Counted from the stretch's first letter, positions 37,774-46,723 are shown. The stretch is DNA of 64,000 bases from JBGVSA01 sp049840475 (GCA_049840475.1 JASGKX010000003.1:930001-994000); one strand, 5' to 3'. Notes: a model not told the origin generated them from the letters alone. Translations and numbers: made by a program.

Positions 37774-37789
37774 TGCAAGCGCCGGGCCA
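37774..37789 (-). promoter_or_regulatory. Candidate sigma-54 promoter of the PEP-CTERM gene
   Basis: On the minus strand it reads TGGCCCGGCGCTTGCA, against the sigma-54 consensus TGGCACG-N4-TTGCW. There is one mismatch, and the spacing and both the GG and GC dinucleotides are correct. It lies 32-47 bases upstream of the start codon, leaving a leader of about 20 bases. PEP-CTERM genes are often controlled by sigma-54 with PrsK/PrsR, which fits. Confidence 0.65.
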
Positions 37790-38052
37790 ATCACGCCAAT
37801 GCCATTCCCATCAAGCACTTAGGCGGCATATCGGCAGCGTAATCGCCAATATTGTAAAAATCGTCGACATCGTCATGGCATTGCCGCCGCTGTCATTTCG
37901 CGTTGCCGCGCAAAATCAGCCACGCATCAAGCCACAAGCGCCCCGACGCGTCCGTGCAATCCATCACGCATACGTCCTTCGGGGCAAATTCGCCTGAAAT
38001 CGACAAATTTGATTCCTAATGGCAACTTCGCCTTTGTAGCCAAGCCTCGCCC

Positions 38053-38556
38053 GTGACTCGCTGGATCACCGCTGTCGTGCTGCTTTGCCTTACCGCTTTC
38101 GGATTTGGGTGCCTCGGCTTTGGCATGCGTCTGCTGCCAGCTCCGCTCAATGACACCTTCAAGCGGCTCCGCCACGAATTCACCCCGACCACCGGCACCA
38201 CGCCAACGCTCTACCGCTGCACCATCGACGGCCGCATCGAATACACCGCCACGCCCTGCGCCAAGGGCACCCAAACCAGCATCGTCGACACCCGCCCCAC
38301 CAGCGGCGGACTCGCACCCGAGCGCGCGTTTGTCGATCAGCTTGCGGATATGCGCCGCAATGCGTCCGTTGAATCAAACAAGGATGGCTTGCCCGGATCT
38401 TCTCCGTCGGATGACGAAATTACCTGCGCGAATATCGATGCGCTGATTGGTCAGGCGGAGAAGCAATTGCAAATGCCGGCGGATGCTCGGTCGGGGGTGG
38501 ATTGGGGAACACGGCGAACGGTGTTGGTGGCGCAGCAGGAGCGGATGCGTTGTTGA
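38053..38556 (+). CDS. Hypothetical protein with N-terminal anchor and DUF4124-like segment
   Basis: A 167-residue protein starting with a GTG codon. The N-terminal hydrophobic segment is ITAVVLLCLTAFGFGCLGFGM. The periplasmic part contains LYRCTIDGRIEYTATPCAKGTQ, the Cys-containing pattern of DUF4124-type domains (usually YRC-DGxxxYTxxPC). Two further cysteines (TCANID and the C-terminal RMRC) may pair. Function is unknown. Confidence 0.65.
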   Translation: MTRWITAVVLLCLTAFGFGCLGFGMRLLPAPLNDTFKRLRHEFTPTTGTTPTLYRCTIDGRIEYTATPCAKGTQTSIVDTRPTSGGLAPERAFVDQLADMRRNASVESNKDGLPGSSPSDDEITCANIDALIGQAEKQLQMPADARSGVDWGTRRTVLVAQQERMRC

Positions 38557-38656
38557 ATTTCATCTGATCCGAGATTTCCTGAAGGGCTTTCTTTCCACAG
38601 AGCGGTCTTCCAACGAATAGGACAAACGGACTTTTTCCTGAACATCTGCCACCTAT

Positions 38657-40339
38657 ATGGCCACCATCATGAACGCGTTGTCACGAAATACAAAAGAGCA
38701 CACACCACCCTTTTCCGGAGATTCACAAAGGGAACTATCGATAATCCGACCGGTAAGTCAGGTAGCTCTACGTCTTAAGATCTCGCCAGGAAAGGACAGA
38801 TTCACGCAAAGCGTCAGGCATATCCTAAGATGGATGAATAGCAGAGCCGGCCGCAATCTTCCAAATATCGCTTGGCAAGGGCAGTCATTCGAATTGACCG
38901 ACATTGGCGCCCAGCGAACCGCGGCGGTTTCTATTCCAGAACCCCAATTTTGGGCCGCGCGGCTCGACGATGCCGATAAAACCGTACCGTTGAGAACATG
39001 GGTCACGGAAATTGGTGTGGGCATAGACTCTTCCGGCGACACATTGTTCGGAGCCCGTCTAATTTGCGTTACCCGTGGCGCCGACGAGCCCTTTGACAGG
39101 ACGGTACCTGGATTTGTGCGCTCAATCATGCGCGATGGTCCAACAGAATTGGATGGCATTTCGCTCTCGCGCGACGTAGCTGTGGTTTCCTCCCGCGATG
39201 ATGTGCAGCAATTGGTCGCCTTGCTGGAGAGTCCTACCCGCCAAGCCGATGTACTGGTTTTCGCACTCCCTGATGGGTCTACGGATCCCTCAGAAGCTGC
39301 AGCGTCGGCCGCACGTGTGCACAATGCGACACTCGGCGCAGCACACGTTTACATACTGACTGGGCCTGCCAGTTTTATCCTTACCGATTTCGTAGGGCGG
39401 GAGTTATCCGTATTCCGGTGCGCCGTTCGAACATATCGCCCAGGTTTTCGCTCATGGGTAGATGAGCCATCTAGACACCCTTTGGCGTTGGCTGACAAAG
39501 TCACCGCATGGACAGAGTCTAATTCGGGGGGGTTTGAGCGTTGGCTCATCAATCAGACGCTAGGAAATCTTGCGCACGCCCCCGGACATGAGGATCTGCT
39601 GCCAAGCTTTAATACCGTCCGACAGTTCGCGGCTCAATTGGATAGAGAGCGCCTGAAGAAAACCGGCGGAACCGATGCCCAACTCATCCGACTTTACGAA
39701 CAAGACAATGAGTTACTGAGAAAGGAGCTGAGCGAGCAGAAAGAGCAATACGATGGCCTTCTGCAAACAGCTGATAGGGAACGCGAGGCCGTTGTTCAAG
39801 AGGCCAATGCGGCAAAAGCACAAGCGCTTGAACGACTTCACCGAATTCGTCTGCTCGAAACGAAACTCAACGAAGCCAAGGGACAACAGGCAACGCCGAT
39901 CCCCGAAACTCTGGACGACTTTGAGGCGTGGTGCAAAGAGTACCTGGCTGGCTCGATTGAAATAGCAAATAGAGCATATCAAGGCGTCCGAAAAACGGAT
40001 TTTCACGACCCTGAGTTTATTTACCGAACACTCCTCTTGCTCCGCGATAAATATGTACCTATGCGAACGGATCCGGCCCCGGAACGCAAGCAGACATATG
40101 AGGAAGCGCTAAGTTCACTACAGTTGGAGGAGAGTGCAACTGGCGAAGGAATCAAGTTCGCACCTGATCTTTATTCTGTCCAGTATGGTGGTGTTCGCCG
40201 CCCACTCGACAGACATCTCAAGGGAAGCGACTCTCGCGATCGACGCTATGGCTTCCGGCTGTACTTTTTTTGGGATGACGACAGTCAAGTCGTTGTCGTT
40301 GGCTGGCTTCCATCACACCTTGATAACAGAGCTAGTTGA
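38657..40339 (+). CDS. Unrecognised 560-residue protein with coiled coil, AT-richer than its neighbours
   Basis: No family was recognised with certainty. The N-terminal half (about residues 30-320) is mixed alpha/beta with WVTEIGVGIDSSGDTLFGARL and YILTGPASFILTDFVGRE, then CAVRTYRPGF. A coiled coil follows at about 345-415 (LIRLYEQDNELLRKELSEQKEQ). The compact C-terminal domain (about 470-560) contains GVRRPLDRHLKGSDSRDRRYGF and FRLYFFWDDDSQVVVVGW, which resembles a RelE/HigB-like fold in outline. Codon use is visibly more AT-rich than in flanking genes. It has no operon partner. Acquired cargo, possibly defence-related, is an inference. Confidence 0.7.
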   Translation: MATIMNALSRNTKEHTPPFSGDSQRELSIIRPVSQVALRLKISPGKDRFTQSVRHILRWMNSRAGRNLPNIAWQGQSFELTDIGAQRTAAVSIPEPQFWAARLDDADKTVPLRTWVTEIGVGIDSSGDTLFGARLICVTRGADEPFDRTVPGFVRSIMRDGPTELDGISLSRDVAVVSSRDDVQQLVALLESPTRQADVLVFALPDGSTDPSEAAASAARVHNATLGAAHVYILTGPASFILTDFVGRELSVFRCAVRTYRPGFRSWVDEPSRHPLALADKVTAWTESNSGGFERWLINQTLGNLAHAPGHEDLLPSFNTVRQFAAQLDRERLKKTGGTDAQLIRLYEQDNELLRKELSEQKEQYDGLLQTADREREAVVQEANAAKAQALERLHRIRLLETKLNEAKGQQATPIPETLDDFEAWCKEYLAGSIEIANRAYQGVRKTDFHDPEFIYRTLLLLRDKYVPMRTDPAPERKQTYEEALSSLQLEESATGEGIKFAPDLYSVQYGGVRRPLDRHLKGSDSRDRRYGFRLYFFWDDDSQVVVVGWLPSHLDNRAS

Positions 40340-40487
40340 GCGTCAGCATCCTCTCTATCTCCCAGATCGGTGTGATTATGTGCAATGTTGAGTCTTCACA
40401 AGACAGACACATGCCAATAGTCTAATGTTCGTTCGGCGCGTGCTGATAACACGCGCAAACCAACCGACACACAGCGGACTCAAGAAG

Positions 40488-40525
40488 AAGCCGCCTCCAC
40501 TGGCATAATGCCGGGGCGGCTTTTT
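40488..40525 (+). terminator. Rho-independent terminator
   Basis: Stem AAGCCGCC / GGCGGCTT with a loop of about 19 bases, followed by TTTTTC. It lies about 150 bases after the stop of the unrecognised 560-residue gene, separating it from the small gene at 40675. No gene occupies 40340-40674. Confidence 0.65.
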
Positions 40526-40602
40526 CGTGCCCATCGTTTTCTATGGGCGGGAGTGCGACGGATACAAGACCCGAAAGGGAAAGAAGTCCGCCGTCTGTGT
40601 GC

Positions 40603-40634
40603 GGTTATCAACTCCCGCCCGCCCCGTTGATAAC
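40603..40634. promoter_or_regulatory. Inverted repeat upstream of the small gene
   Basis: GTTATCAAC at 40604-40612 and its exact reverse complement GTTGATAAC at 40626-40634, separated by 13 bases. The repeat lies 41 bases upstream of the small gene's ATG. It could be an operator for a dimeric regulator or a leader hairpin. Confidence 0.5.
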
Positions 40635-40674
40635 GAGGCGGACGGATAGACATCTCTCGCACAGGAGAACCGTT

Positions 40675-40890
40675 ATGTCCGCCACTAAGGTCACACCGAC
40701 CGCCCTTCCCTCTTCCCTGACCGATGCCATCGATGAGTTTTCCGCCGTCCGCGATTCGCTGGACTGTGTGATGAGCTTGTTGGCGGATATGCGGGACCCG
40801 GTTCCGGGGCAGCCTTTGTACTTTCTGCTCGATACGATCGGCCAGCGCCTGACGCATGCGTGTGCGTTGCTGGAGGAGGCACGCACATAG
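40675..40890 (+). CDS. Small hypothetical protein
   Basis: A 71-residue, probably all-helical protein (SSLTDAIDEFSAVRDSLDCVM, then LYFLLDTIGQRLTHACALLEEA). The ATG has a good AGGAG site 9 bases upstream. The longer frame from 40543 is rejected because it would run through the inverted repeat. The family is unrecognised; it looks like the small helical DUF proteins often found with phage- or plasmid-derived genes. It ends at a strong terminator and is convergent with cheA. Confidence 0.65.
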   Translation: MSATKVTPTALPSSLTDAIDEFSAVRDSLDCVMSLLADMRDPVPGQPLYFLLDTIGQRLTHACALLEEART

Positions 40891-40923
40891 GCCGCCTCTG
40901 TCTACCTATACGGCCCACAAATG

Positions 40924-40952
40924 AAAAAGCCCGCCAATTTGGCGGGCTTTTT
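40924..40952. terminator. Bidirectional terminator between the small gene and cheA
   Basis: AAAAAGCCCGCCAA, loop TTT, GGCGGGCTTTTT: an 8-bp GC stem (GCCCGCCA-like) flanked by A5 and T5 tracts. It can serve the small gene on the plus strand and the che operon on the minus strand. Confidence 0.88.
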
Positions 40953-40970
40953 GTTTAGCGCTATGGCCGA

Positions 40971-42888
40971 TCAAGCGGCGGCGAGCAGCGTGACGCCCTC
41001 TTCCAGCAACAACTGACGACGTGTGACGGGGCGCTGGTCGGTGAGGTTGCCGAGCAGTTCCTTCATGTCGAGGATGAGCACGATCTGGCCGTTGGACAGG
41101 GTGGTGACGCCGGCCACGCCCTTGGGGCGGAAGTCGTCCAGCGACTTGATGACGGCGTCTTCGCGGCCGGCGAAGCTGTCGATTGCCAGAACAAAGCTCT
41201 GCTCTGCCGTCTGCATGAGCACGCCATATTCCGGAATCTGGCTTTGCGGCCAGCCAAGCAGCCCTGCGAGCGTGTAGATGGGCAGCACTTCGCCACGCAC
41301 GACCATGGTGGCGCGGCCACCGAGTTCCTGCACTTCGGTCGGGACGATGGGCAGAATTTCGCGCACCATCGACAGCGGCACGGCGAAGGGTTGGTCGCGC
41401 AGGCACACGAGTAGCACGGGCAGGATCGCGAGCGTGAGCGGCAGCGAAATCTCGAACGTGGTGCCAGAGCCCAGCGTGGAGCGGATGTCGATGGTGCCGT
41501 TGAGCTTTTGGATGTTGGTGCGCACCACGTCCATGCCCACGCCGCGGCCGGACACGTCCGACACCTGCGAAGCCGTCGAGAAGCCGGGCAGGAACACCAG
41601 GTTGTAGCTCTGGCGTTCGTCCATCGTGTTGGCTTCTTCGTCGGTGATGAGGCCCTTTTCGACCGCCTTGGCGCGCAGGCGCTCGGCGTTCATGCCACGG
41701 CCGTCGTCGGCGACGAGGATGACGATGTGGTCGCCCTCTTGCCGCGCTTCGAGGCGGACGATGGATTTTTCGGGCTTGCCGGCTTCGATGCGCTCTTGGT
41801 GCTGTTCGATGCCGTGGTCCACGGCGTTACGGATGAGGTGGATGATCGGGTCGGCCAGATCTTCGATCATGGTCTTGTCGATCTCGGTGTCCTCACCTTC
41901 GAGCACCAGTTCTACGTCCTTGCCCAGCGAACGGGCCAGGTCGCGGGCGATACGCGGGTACTTCTGGAACAGGCGGCCAACGGGCTGCATGCGCGTCTTC
42001 ATGACGGCGTTCTGCAGGTCGGAGACCAGCAGATCGAGCTGGCTGACGGCCTGATCCAGCGCTTGCAGCGTTTCAGTGTCGTTCTTGCCGTTGAGGATGT
42101 CGCTGCGCAGTGCGTTGAGGCGGTTCTTGGTCAGGCCGATTTCGCCGGACAGGTTGAGTACCTGATCCAGACGCGAGGTATCCACGCGGATGGAGTTGTC
42201 GCGCGTGCGTTCGTCCATCCTCCTACCGGTGGGCGCATTCTGCGAGCCGGGCTTGTCGGTGGCGCGGCGACCGACTGCAGCCTGGATGATCTGTTCGACC
42301 GGCACTTCGGCCAGCGACGTGGCAACGGCAGGCGCGCCGCCAGTGATGGCTGCGTACAGTGCATTCCAGTCGAGGTCATCGCCGTCGGTGCTGGCGGCCG
42401 GCGCGACGGTTGCCGGTGCGGCAACGGTGGCAACCTGGGCGACAGCAACCGGTGCAGGCGCTGCGGCTGCGACGGTCTTGTTTGCGGCCGGCAAGGTGCC
42501 GGCGATGGCGAGCTTGAGTTCTTCGATCAGCGAAGCCTCGGCCGCGCGCGGTTGCATGCCGCGTTCGAGGTTGCCGAACATCTCGCGCACCGTGGCGGTG
42601 GCGGCGAGGATGACGTCGAGGCACTCGGGCGTGACCAGCAGTTCACCGTTGCGCAGCTTGTCGAAGAGGTTTTCCGTGAGGTGGCACAGCGTGACCAGCT
42701 CATGCGCGGCCAGAAACCCTGCCCCGCCCTTGATGGTGTGAAAACCCCGGAAGATCTCATTGAGCAGGCCACGGTCGTGCGGTGCGCGCTCCAGGTCGAA
42801 CGAGCTTGTTGTCAACGCCCGATAGAAGATCGCCCGCCTCGACCAGGAAATCCTGCAGCAGATCTTCCATCCCAGCAAAATCGCTCAT
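40971..42888 (-). CDS. cheA: Chemotaxis histidine kinase CheA, interrupted by a one-base insertion
   Basis: Corrected protein of 638 residues. The P1 phosphotransfer domain has His50 in GFHTIKGGAGFL. An Ala/Pro-rich linker follows, with no clear P2. P3 is SIRVDTSRLDQVLNLSGEI, the P4 ATPase has HLIRNAVDHGIE, DDGRGM and GRGVGMDVV, and the CheW-like P5 is at the C-terminus. The start is ATG 42888 after AAGGAG. The frame breaks at the codons for residues 30-31; deleting one A at 42799-42800 on the plus strand (GTCGAAC to GTCGAC) restores DNKLVDLERAPHD. It is the last gene of the minus-strand che operon. No cheW is nearby. Confidence 0.94.
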
Positions 42889-42933
42889 TGTGTGCTCCTT
42901 GCGGCGACCAACTTCGGCCGCCCAACCCGTTCC

Positions 42934-43839
42934 TTAGAAACCCAGACTTTCAAGCAGGTCGTCAACCTGACCTTGATCGGTGACGACGTCGTCACGCCCT
43001 TCGGCGTTGACGACCGGACCGTTGAGCAGGCCTTCGTTGCCGACGTGGCGGCGATTCTCGGGCATGACTTCGATCAGCACGCGCAGGAGTTCGGATTCCA
43101 GCGTCTGCGCCATGTTGACGATCTTCTTGATGACTTGACCGGTCAGATCCTGGAAGTCCTGCGCCATCATGATTTCGAGCAGTTGCTCGTTCACCACCCG
43201 GCTGTCGTTGGCGACCTGGCCAAGGAAGGTGCGCGTCTGGCCCGCCAGTGATTTGAATTCGTCGACCGACAGCTTTTTGTCGTAGAGCTGTTCCCAACGG
43301 TCGTTGAGTTCGGAGGCGGTTTCTTCAACGCGGTCCTGGATCGGCTTGACGATGTCGGTGGCATTGAGCACGCGGCTGGCGGCTTGCTCGGTCATCTGCG
43401 AGATGTACGACAGGCGCTCGCGTGCGTCGGGCAGGCGCTGCGCGGTCTCTTCGAGCATGCGGTCGTAGCCCAGCTCGCGGATCGTGTCGTGCAGCACGCG
43501 CGTCATCTGGCCGATGCGGTTGAAGACGTTTTCTTGGCGTTCTTCGGCGGTCTGCGGTTGCGCGGGCGCGCTGTTGGCGGGGGCTTCGGCCACTTTGCCG
43601 CGTTCCACGGCGGCAGCGACCACGCCGATGGCAGAAATGCTGTCGAACAGTGCTTGCAACTCGTCGTTGTCGCCTGCGTCGTCGGCGTCGTCATTGGCCG
43701 GCGCGGCCACGGCTTCGGCGGGCTGCTCGGGTTCAGGCGTCGGTGCGGTCGCCTGGCTGGCGATTGAATCGAACAGTGCCTGCAACTCGTCGTTGTCGGC
43801 GCCGGCTGCCGGGGGTGTCACTTTTTGTCGCTTTGCCAT
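42934..43839 (-). CDS. cheZ: Protein phosphatase CheZ with duplicated N-terminal motif
   Basis: A 301-residue CheZ, longer than the E. coli protein (214). The four-helix-bundle core contains the catalytic region MMAQDFQDLTGQVIKKI, and the C-terminal CheY-binding helix is GQVDDLLESLGF. The extra N-terminal 100 residues are Ala/Pro-rich and carry NDELQALFDSI twice, at residues 16-26 and 58-68. CheZ removes phosphate from CheY-P. It lies between cheY and cheA in the operon. Confidence 0.93.
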   Translation of the reverse strand: MAKRQKVTPPAAGADNDELQALFDSIASQATAPTPEPEQPAEAVAAPANDDADDAGDNDELQALFDSISAIGVVAAAVERGKVAEAPANSAPAQPQTAEERQENVFNRIGQMTRVLHDTIRELGYDRMLEETAQRLPDARERLSYISQMTEQAASRVLNATDIVKPIQDRVEETASELNDRWEQLYDKKLSVDEFKSLAGQTRTFLGQVANDSRVVNEQLLEIMMAQDFQDLTGQVIKKIVNMAQTLESELLRVLIEVMPENRRHVGNEGLLNGPVVNAEGRDDVVTDQGQVDDLLESLGF

Positions 43840-43968
43840 GTCTGGCTCCTGTATTCCGGGTGACCGCGGCTGTCGGGGCCCGGTCGTGCTGCGTCCACGT
43901 GCATGAAAGGTCGCGGATGTGCGCGCTGCGTCGATATGACGCGCGCAGCCAGGCCGCGATGCCCTGCT

Positions 43969-44364
43969 TTACGCAGCCGCCTTCATCTTTTCGAAGATCT
44001 TGCCGAGCTTTTCAGCCAGCGTGACTGCCGTGAACGGCTTGACGATGTAGCCCGACGCACCGGCTTGCGCAGCTTCGATGATGTTTTCCTTCTTGGCTTC
44101 GGCCGTGATCATGAGCACCGGCAGGTGCGCCATCTGGGCATTGGCGCGAATGGCGCGCAGCAGCTCGATGCCCGTCATGTTGGGCATGTTCCAGTCGGTC
44201 ACGACAAAGTCGATGCCGCCTGCGGCCAGCTTTTGCATGGCGACGACGCCGTCTTCGGCTTCATCGACGTTGGTGTAGCCCAGTTCTTTGAGCAGGTTGC
44301 GAACGATGCGGCGCATCGTCGAGAAGTCATCAACCACCAGAAATTTCATTTTCGGATCCGACAT
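43969..44364 (-). CDS. cheY: Chemotaxis response regulator CheY
   Basis: A 131-residue single receiver domain. The acidic pair is Asp12-Asp13, the phospho-acceptor is Asp57 in VVTDWNMPNMTG, the conserved Thr lies in MITAEAKKENI, and the Lys is in IVKPFTA. CheY-P binds the flagellar motor switch. It sits between cheV and cheZ in the operon. Confidence 0.96.
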   Translation of the reverse strand: MSDPKMKFLVVDDFSTMRRIVRNLLKELGYTNVDEAEDGVVAMQKLAAGGIDFVVTDWNMPNMTGIELLRAIRANAQMAHLPVLMITAEAKKENIIEAAQAGASGYIVKPFTAVTLAEKLGKIFEKMKAAA

Positions 44365-44377
44365 GTTGTTACTCCGA

Positions 44378-45355
44378 TCAATCTCTATTGGATTTCATGA
44401 GGTACGGACGCAGCGTTTCGGAGAGCACCTCTGCATCAAACTTGGCGACATATGCATCCACGCCCACCGCCTTGCCCATCGAGCGGTTGGCTTCTGACGA
44501 CAGCGAGGAATGCATGACAACCGGAATACCGTCGAAGCGGTTGTCGCTCTTGATGTGACGGGTCAGCACGTAGCCGTCCATCTCGGGCATTTCAGCGTTG
44601 ACCAGGATCAGGTCGAGTTCTTCGGTCAGCGGACGCTTGCGTTGCTCGGCGTGCTTGGCCAGTGCGTCCAGCCGCGTCCAGGCTTCTTGTCCGTTGAGCG
44701 CGTGCTTGTGGCGTACGCCCAACTTGTCGAGGACTTCAACGATCTTCTTGCGGGCGACCATCGAGTCGTCGGCAAAGAAGATGCTGGTCTCGCGCTCGTC
44801 TTCACGGTGCAGCGGCGCGATGGCGCCGACGGGGGTTTCGCCGAAGGTCTGCGCAAGGATGGTTTCGACGTCGAGAATCGACACCAGCTTGCCGTCGTCC
44901 AGTTCGGTGATGGCGGTGATGTAGCTCTGCGAAGAAGCCAGCGTCATGTTCTCGGGCTGGCGCACCTTGTTCCATTCGACGCGGATGATGCGGTTGACTT
45001 CATCGACCAGAAAACCCAGCGTGCGCTTGCTGTATTCGGTGACCATCATCGAGGCGCCCAGCGCCTGATCGGGCCACGACAGGCCCAGGATCTTGCCCAG
45101 CGACAGCACGGGAATGACGTTGCCGCGCAGCGAGATCAGCCCTTCCACGCCATGGGGCATGTTGGGCGCACGGGTGATGAACGGGGTCTTGGAGACCTCG
45201 CGCACCTTGAATACGTTGATGCCGAAGATCTCGCTCGTGCCAAGCGAGAACAGCAGGATTTCCATCCGGTTCGAACCCGCCAGTTTGGTACGGGCATCGA
45301 CGGTGTCGAACAGGTTGATGGCGGCGCCTTCCATTGGGACCTCTACGTTTGACAT
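44378..45355 (-). CDS. cheV: CheV-type coupling protein with Asn at the phosphorylation site
   Basis: A 325-residue CheV. An N-terminal CheW-like coupling domain (about 20-170, GINVFKVREVSKTPFITRAP) is fused to a C-terminal receiver (about 190-320, FADDSMVARKKI). The phospho-acceptor Asp expected in LVxDxEMPEMDGY is Asn253 (codon AAC, LVNAEMPEMDGY). The acidic pair DD and the downstream Lys region are kept. It is probably a constitutive or phosphorylation-independent adaptor. It lies six bases from the second cheV gene. Confidence 0.93.
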   Translation of the reverse strand: MSNVEVPMEGAAINLFDTVDARTKLAGSNRMEILLFSLGTSEIFGINVFKVREVSKTPFITRAPNMPHGVEGLISLRGNVIPVLSLGKILGLSWPDQALGASMMVTEYSKRTLGFLVDEVNRIIRVEWNKVRQPENMTLASSQSYITAITELDDGKLVSILDVETILAQTFGETPVGAIAPLHREDERETSIFFADDSMVARKKIVEVLDKLGVRHKHALNGQEAWTRLDALAKHAEQRKRPLTEELDLILVNAEMPEMDGYVLTRHIKSDNRFDGIPVVMHSSLSSEANRSMGKAVGVDAYVAKFDAEVLSETLRPYLMKSNRD

Positions 45356-45361
45356 CGATGA

Positions 45362-46321
45362 TCAGGCCGCTTGGACCTGACCGGTTTCAAGCAACGCACG
45401 CAGCGCGTCGGCCAGACGATGGGGCTCGAACTTGGATACGTAGCCATCCACGCCAACCGATTTGCCCAGCGACTGGTTCGACAGACTCGACAGCGACGAA
45501 TGCATGAGCACCGGCACGCCGGCAAAGCGCGGGTCGCTCTTGACGCGGCGGGTCAGGATGTAGCCATCCATTTCCGGCATTTCGACGTCGGTCAGCACAA
45601 CATTCAGTACGTCGCGCACGCGTTGCTCGGTGAGTTCGGCGTGGCGGGCGATCTTGTCGAGTTCTTCCCACGCGGTGCGGCCATTGACGGCGCCGATGTG
45701 GCGCACACCCAGCGCGTCGAGCGTGCGTTCGATCTGCTTGCGGGCCACCGACGAGTCGTCGGCAAAGAGCACGGTCAGCTCACGGCCAAGCGGTTTGATG
45801 TCCTTGAAGAGGTATTCGTCGTCGTAGCGCGTGGTCTCGGAGAGCACGCGCTCGACGTCGAGCATCATGACTAGGCGCTTGTCTTCAAGCTCGGTGACGG
45901 CCGTCACCAGCCCGCCCAGGCGCGAGGTCAGCATTTCGGGCGGCACCTTCATGTGCGACCAGTCCAGGCGCAGGATCGTGTCGACCCCTTCGACCAGGAA
46001 GCCCTGCGTATGCCCGTTGTATTCGGTGACGATCATGATGTCGCGGCGGGCCGAGGTGACGATGCCGCAGTACTTGGCCAGGTTGACCACCGGAACGAGC
46101 TGACCGCGCAGCGAGACCATGCCTTCGACGCCATCGGGCATGTCGGGCGCGGCCGTGATCTGCGGGGTACGCATGACTTCGCGGACCTTGAAAACGTTTA
46201 TCCCGAAACTCTCCCGCCGGCCCGTACGGTCGTCCGTACCGAGCGCAAACAACAGAATCTCAAGCTTGTTGGTGCCCGCCAGGCGCGTTCTGGCGTTAAC
46301 GTTCTTCAACAGCTCGGACAT
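45362..46321 (-). CDS. cheV: CheV-type coupling protein (intact receiver)
   Basis: A 319-residue CheV paralogue, the first gene of the operon. The CheW-like domain contains GINVFKVREVMRTPQITAAPD, and the receiver has FADDSSVARKQI and the normal Asp in LTDVEMPEMDGY. It couples receptors to CheA and can be phosphorylated for adaptation. The ATG at 46321 is preferred over an in-frame upstream Met at 46357. The pair of CheVs may stand in for the missing cheW in this cluster. Confidence 0.93.
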   Translation of the reverse strand: MSELLKNVNARTRLAGTNKLEILLFALGTDDRTGRRESFGINVFKVREVMRTPQITAAPDMPDGVEGMVSLRGQLVPVVNLAKYCGIVTSARRDIMIVTEYNGHTQGFLVEGVDTILRLDWSHMKVPPEMLTSRLGGLVTAVTELEDKRLVMMLDVERVLSETTRYDDEYLFKDIKPLGRELTVLFADDSSVARKQIERTLDALGVRHIGAVNGRTAWEELDKIARHAELTEQRVRDVLNVVLTDVEMPEMDGYILTRRVKSDPRFAGVPVLMHSSLSSLSNQSLGKSVGVDGYVSKFEPHRLADALRALLETGQVQAA

Positions 46322-46692
46322 GTGTTTTGCCTCTCCCACTTTATTGCTGCGCCGCACGCGGTCGTGCGCACTCGAATGGATTTACGACCGCCCCTGTTCA
46401 AACTTGAGCAGTCCCGCAGACAATTCCGGGAACCGACAGGATGCAAGGCCGGGCACTGACACTAACCACGGCCGCGCGGCATGACTGATTAGGGTAAGAA
46501 CGTGAATTTTCGTAAAGCCAGCGAACGCGCGGTTGTTACGCGTTTCTGGAAAAACCCATCGACATAGGCTTTACTGCGATTGCCGCATCACACCTCACGG
46601 TTCTGGATAGCGCCTGCCATCGCGCCGAAATGAAGGTAGATCAAGCTTTCTGGCTGTTCCTTCTTGCTGCAACGCAAATCGGGTTTGCCCGC
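46322..46692. other. Regulatory gap between divergent che and polyuronate operons
   Basis: About 370 bases without a gene. It should hold the minus-strand che operon promoter. I looked for the flagellar sigma-28 pattern (TAAA, spacer, GCCGATAA) and found only weak partial matches, so none is assigned. Confidence 0.4.
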
Positions 46693-46721
46693 TTGACAGT
46701 GGATTTGGCTGTACCTAGAAT
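46693..46721 (+). promoter_or_regulatory. Sigma-70 promoter of the polyuronate ABC operon
   Basis: -35 TTGACA at 46693-46698 (perfect), 17-base spacer, -10 TAGAAT at 46716-46721 (one mismatch from TATAAT). The expected transcription start falls in the operator that follows, leaving an untranslated leader of about 190 bases before the binding-protein gene. Confidence 0.8.
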
Positions 46722-46723
46722 CC

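Noticed and set aside
46322..46692. Sigma-28 promoter for the che operon
   Set aside because: Only partial matches to TAAA and GCCGATAA were found, without the right spacing.
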